Source of the DNA: an uncultured Woeseiaceae bacterium
Lineage (GTDB): Bacteria > Pseudomonadota > Gammaproteobacteria > Woeseiales > Woeseiaceae
Reading direction: 5' to 3'
Length of the DNA: 8,164 bases
Assembly (NCBI GenBank): GCA_947259435.1
Contig: CAMYMP010000678.1
Coordinates: 1 to 8,164 of the forward strand
Below, one piece after another: positions 5,587 through 8,164 of this stretch. Position 1 is the first letter of the stretch. The number at the start of each line of letters is the position of its first letter. A model generated the notes under the pieces. That model searched no databases. It had not been told where the DNA came from and saw only the letters and a program-made list of their open reading frames with translations. The translations under genes and the position numbers were made by a program.

Positions 5587-7362
5587 ATGATCTACAACGC
5601 ACCCATCAAAGACATGCTGTTCCTGCTGAACGAATGGATCGGCCTGGACAGACTGAGCTCCCTGCCTGGCTATGAAGAAGTCGACGCGGATCTGATCGAA
5701 GCGATTCTCGAGGAAGCCGGCAAGTTCTGCAGCACCGAACTGCTCGAGATCAATCGTGACGGCGACGAGCACGGCGCGGTACACGAAGGCGGCTCGGTGC
5801 GAACGCCGCCGGGTTTCAAAGAGGCCTACACAAAATTCATCGAAAACGGCTGGACCAGCATCGACTCGAACCCGGATCATGGCGGCCAGGGCCTGCCCAA
5901 ACTGCTGCAGAACCTGATCGATGAAATGCTCGGCGCGACGAATCTCGCCTTCAAGCTCTACCCCGAGCTCAGCCACGCGGCTTACCACCTGCTCGACAGC
6001 ATTGCGTCCGACGATATACGTGAGCTGTACCTGCCGAAGATGGTCGAGGGCGTCTGGTCCGGCACGATGTGTCTGACGGAACCGCACTGCGGGACCGACC
6101 TGGGGCTGCTGAATACAAAAGCCGTCCCGGCCGGGAACGGCACCTATTCGATTACCGGTTCGAAGATCTTCATCACGTCCGGCGATCACGACCTCACGGA
6201 GAATATTCTGCACCTGGTCATCGCGCGTCTCGAAGGCGCGCCGGCCGGAACGCGCGGTATCAGCCTGTTCCTCGTGCCGAAGTTTCTCGTCAACGCAGAC
6301 GGCTCCGTGGGCGCGAGCAACGGGATCCAAACGGCGTCCATCGAACACAAGATGGGCATCAAAGCCTCGGCAACCTGCGCGCTGAACTTCGAAGGATCCA
6401 CGGGCTTTTTGCTTGGCGAGGAAAACCGCGGCCTTGCGGCGATGTTCAGAATGATGAATATCGAGCGGCTGACCGTTGGCATTCAGGGGCTGGGCATTGC
6501 CGAAATTGCCTATCAGAATGCGCTCGCCTACGCGCAGGACCGCCTGCAAAGCAAGGCCCCGGCGCCGCGCCCCGACGACAGCAAAGCGGCGGACCCGATC
6601 ATCTATCAGCCCGAGATGAAGCGTCAGTTGCTCAGGATTCGCTCGCAGGTCGAGGGCGCGCGCGCATTGGCCGTGTTTGCCGGACTCCAAGTCGACATCA
6701 TGGAAAAATCGACTGACGAAGCGGCTGTTGCCGACGCGGAGAATACGGTTGCGCTACTGACACCCGTCATCAAAGCGTTTTTCACCGACCTCGGCATGAG
6801 CTCTGCCTTGTCGGCACAGCAGGTCCTGGGCGGATACGGGTACGTTCGCGAGTACGGCATGGAGCAGCTGGTTCGCGACTGTCGTATCACGCCGATTTAT
6901 GAGGGAACCAACGAGGTTCAGGCGCTCGATCTCGTCGCGCGCAAGCTCACGGGCAGGACGGGAGAGTTTACGATGCGCTTTCTCGGAGACTGGCAGCAAT
7001 TTCTCGATAAACACGAGAACGAACAGGGCGTTGCCGATACCGTTGCGCCCGCTGCCGTGGCGCTGCGGCGACTGGTCGAGACCACGCGCTGGATTCAGGA
7101 CAAGCTGCAGTCCGACGATGCCGCAACGCGCGGCGCCGCCTATCCATACCTGCGTTTGTTCGCGTTGACGATCATCGCCTGCCTGTGGGCTCAGATCATC
7201 GTGACAATACGCGACAAGACCGGCGCGTTTTACGATGTCAAACGCAAGACTGCGCGTTTCTACATGCAGCAGGTTTTGCCCGAAACCTCGGCGATTGCTG
7301 CAGCAATAGTGAACGGCGACGCGGCGCTCAGCGATTTTGACGTGGCCGACTTTTCAGCCTGA
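5587..7362 (+). CDS. Acyl-CoA dehydrogenase, DmdC-like (methylmercaptopropionyl-CoA dehydrogenase family)
   Basis: A 591-residue flavoprotein that would introduce a trans-2 double bond into an acyl-CoA, passing electrons to ETF. Domain order: a short N-terminal segment, YNAPIKDMLFLLNEWIGL (3-20), typical of AcylCoA_DH_N; the acyl-CoA dehydrogenase N domain (about 75-155); the FAD-contacting middle domain with CLTEPHCGTDLG (162-173) and GSKIFITSGDHDL (191-203); the C-terminal helical domain with QVLGGYGYVREYGMEQLVRD (412-431) and PIYEGTNEVQ, where Glu439 is the expected catalytic base; and the extra C-terminal domain (about 465-585) of ~590-residue ACADs. EHKMGIKASATC and VPKFLVNADGS match the DmdC subfamily closely. 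DmdC oxidises 3-methylmercaptopropionyl-CoA in DMSP demethylation, but many bacteria without DMSP use carry paralogues for other acyl-CoAs. It starts 45 bases after metB with only a weak GAAG as ribosome site; co-transcription is likely but not shown. Confidence 0.9.
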   Translation: MIYNAPIKDMLFLLNEWIGLDRLSSLPGYEEVDADLIEAILEEAGKFCSTELLEINRDGDEHGAVHEGGSVRTPPGFKEAYTKFIENGWTSIDSNPDHGGQGLPKLLQNLIDEMLGATNLAFKLYPELSHAAYHLLDSIASDDIRELYLPKMVEGVWSGTMCLTEPHCGTDLGLLNTKAVPAGNGTYSITGSKIFITSGDHDLTENILHLVIARLEGAPAGTRGISLFLVPKFLVNADGSVGASNGIQTASIEHKMGIKASATCALNFEGSTGFLLGEENRGLAAMFRMMNIERLTVGIQGLGIAEIAYQNALAYAQDRLQSKAPAPRPDDSKAADPIIYQPEMKRQLLRIRSQVEGARALAVFAGLQVDIMEKSTDEAAVADAENTVALLTPVIKAFFTDLGMSSALSAQQVLGGYGYVREYGMEQLVRDCRITPIYEGTNEVQALDLVARKLTGRTGEFTMRFLGDWQQFLDKHENEQGVADTVAPAAVALRRLVETTRWIQDKLQSDDAATRGAAYPYLRLFALTIIACLWAQIIVTIRDKTGAFYDVKRKTARFYMQQVLPETSAIAAAIVNGDAALSDFDVADFSA

Positions 7363-7366
7363 GCGA

Positions 7367-7397
7367 GAAAAAAACCTCAGGCCGCCGAGTCAGTCGG
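7367..7397 (-). terminator. Probable intrinsic terminator of the DUF3667 gene
   Basis: Just past the minus-strand stop, the transcript reads CTCGG-CGG-CC(U)GAG followed by G and seven U residues, a GC-rich stem with one bulge and a U-tract. It is placed exactly where an intrinsic terminator should be. The same bases hold a second perfect inverted repeat, GCCTGAG (7357-7363) with CTCAGGC (7376-7382), spanning the stop of the plus-strand acyl-CoA dehydrogenase. That one has no T-run on the plus strand but could form at the 3' end of that mRNA. Confidence 0.5.
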
Positions 7398-8127
7398 ATA
7401 TTATCTGAAAGCTGCTCGTGGCCTCTATCAGACCCGAAACGATTACCATATAGCCGAACAAAACCGCCACGGTTCTGGCTGCCGCAGCAATCCAGGTCGT
7501 CGCGTAGACGCGTCGCAGCGACACTGTCATGTAAACAGCGAGGTAAGAGAGAAGAATTACCTGCGCCGCAAGCGCTGGCCAGGAGGTAGCGGCTGCATTT
7601 TCAATCGGAATCATGAATGCAAGCACGACATACGCGGCGCTGTGCAGATGCAGCGAAAAAATCAGGTGATCGAAATACAGGCGGCGAATAAAGAGAATCT
7701 TCAGAAGCAGTGCGAACACCGGCAGCAGCACGAACATCAATCGGGGCAAATCGTCCGACATGAAACGCGCTTGTCCCGCCGCGTCGGCTTCCGACGCCTG
7801 ACCTTGCTCGAGCAATACTCCCTGGCTGGCCACCCATGCCATCAGAATGAAGAATGCGACGCTGATGAACAGATAGAGCCGCAGCGGCGGTGTGTAGGTC
7901 CTTCTTTTGCCGGCGAGAAACTCGCGGGTCAACAATCCAGGATGAAGAAACAGGGCTTTAACCGTGCGCCAGGCGCGCCCGTCGAGATCGAAAATCTCTT
8001 CGACGATTTCACGGACGAGCGCGTTGAGCGGTCGCTCGAGATCAACATTCTTTTGCCCGCACTCGGAACAAAATGGGCCCGTGAGGCGGGAGCCGCAGTT
8101 CTTGCAGCGCGTCGTGTTCTCGATCAC
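7390..8127 (-). CDS. DUF3667 zinc-ribbon membrane protein
   Basis: A 245-residue integral inner-membrane protein. The N-terminus carries a zinc-ribbon with Cys8, Cys11, Cys20 and Cys23 (CKNCG, nine residues, CSECGQ). Then comes the DUF3667 signature: LVREIVEEIFDLDGRAWRT (37-55), ALFLHPGLLTREFLAGKRRTY (58-78, a TxEFLxGKRxxYxxPLRLYLF pattern) and PLRLYLFISVAFFIL (81-95). About five membrane segments follow (roughly 83-102, 127-147, 157-177, 186-203, 213-235), with the acidic, soluble stretch 108-126 between the first two. It starts at GTG (8127); no ATG precedes the cysteines, and a GAGAG lies about nine bases upstream. The family's function is not established as far as I know. It is convergent with the met/acyl-CoA dehydrogenase cluster and probably separately transcribed. 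Confidence 0.88.
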   Translation of the reverse strand: MIENTTRCKNCGSRLTGPFCSECGQKNVDLERPLNALVREIVEEIFDLDGRAWRTVKALFLHPGLLTREFLAGKRRTYTPPLRLYLFISVAFFILMAWVASQGVLLEQGQASEADAAGQARFMSDDLPRLMFVLLPVFALLLKILFIRRLYFDHLIFSLHLHSAAYVVLAFMIPIENAAATSWPALAAQVILLSYLAVYMTVSLRRVYATTWIAAAARTVAVLFGYMVIVSGLIEATSSFQIISD

Positions 8128-8157
8128 TGTGGAAGTCTCTCAGGCGACTGCCGTGCA

Positions 8158-8163
8158 CTATAG
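8158..8163 (-). promoter_or_regulatory. Candidate -10 box for the DUF3667 gene
   Basis: On the minus strand the window edge reads ACTATAGTGC, containing TATAGT, one base from the -10 consensus, about 30 bases before the GTG start. The -35 would lie outside the window, so this cannot be tested here. Confidence 0.35.
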
Positions 8164-8164
8164 T

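Noticed and set aside
5566..6690. Long minus-strand frame of 374 codons opposite the acyl-CoA dehydrogenase
   Set aside because: The plus frame is a full-length, motif-complete enzyme. The antisense frame is Arg/Ala/Gln/Val-rich with no domain, as expected from GC-rich third positions.

Overview
The window reads as chromosomal DNA of a Gram-negative proteobacterium, most likely a free-living (marine or sediment) gammaproteobacterium. This rests on high GC with strong third-position bias, several Sec signal peptides on strongly acidic exported proteins, a MetA of the long form known from halophilic and purple gammaproteobacteria, a DmdC-like acyl-CoA dehydrogenase and a DUF3667 membrane protein. 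Taxonomy is inferred from protein flavour only. I see no tRNA, rRNA, CRISPR, insertion sequence or phage gene. Eight protein genes fill nearly all of the window.

Left part (1-1194): a minus-strand gene runs off the left edge and encodes an exported SH3-domain protein with a long Glu/Ala/Pro linker. It is divergent from a plus-strand gene for a small exported DUF6265-like protein. A convergent gap with two small hairpins follows.

Middle left (1195-3307): a two-gene minus-strand operon. The first gene encodes a very acidic exported protein with a fibronectin-III-like C-terminal part. Its stop codon overlaps the start of the second gene, which encodes an exported protein joining an STN-like (secretin/TonB short N-terminal) domain to HEAT repeats. 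A 242-base divergent spacer follows, rich in CCGG-centred inverted repeats, with a possible leaderless promoter for the next gene.

Middle right (3308-7362): a plus-strand cluster, metA (homoserine O-acyltransferase), then a MetB/cystathionine gamma-synthase-like PLP enzyme 23 bases later, then a DmdC-like acyl-CoA dehydrogenase 45 bases later. The first two activate homoserine and exchange the acyl group for a sulfur nucleophile. The third belongs to the family that oxidises 3-methylmercaptopropionyl-CoA, so the cluster may link methionine synthesis to methylthio-compound turnover, although DmdC paralogues also act on other acyl-CoAs.

Right edge (7363-8164): a convergent junction with a likely minus-strand terminator, then a DUF3667 zinc-ribbon membrane protein starting at GTG, with a possible -10 box at the window edge.

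No obviously new defence or mobile system is visible. The least explained parts are the FN3-like/STN-HEAT pair, the structured spacer before metA, and the met-dmdC linkage.
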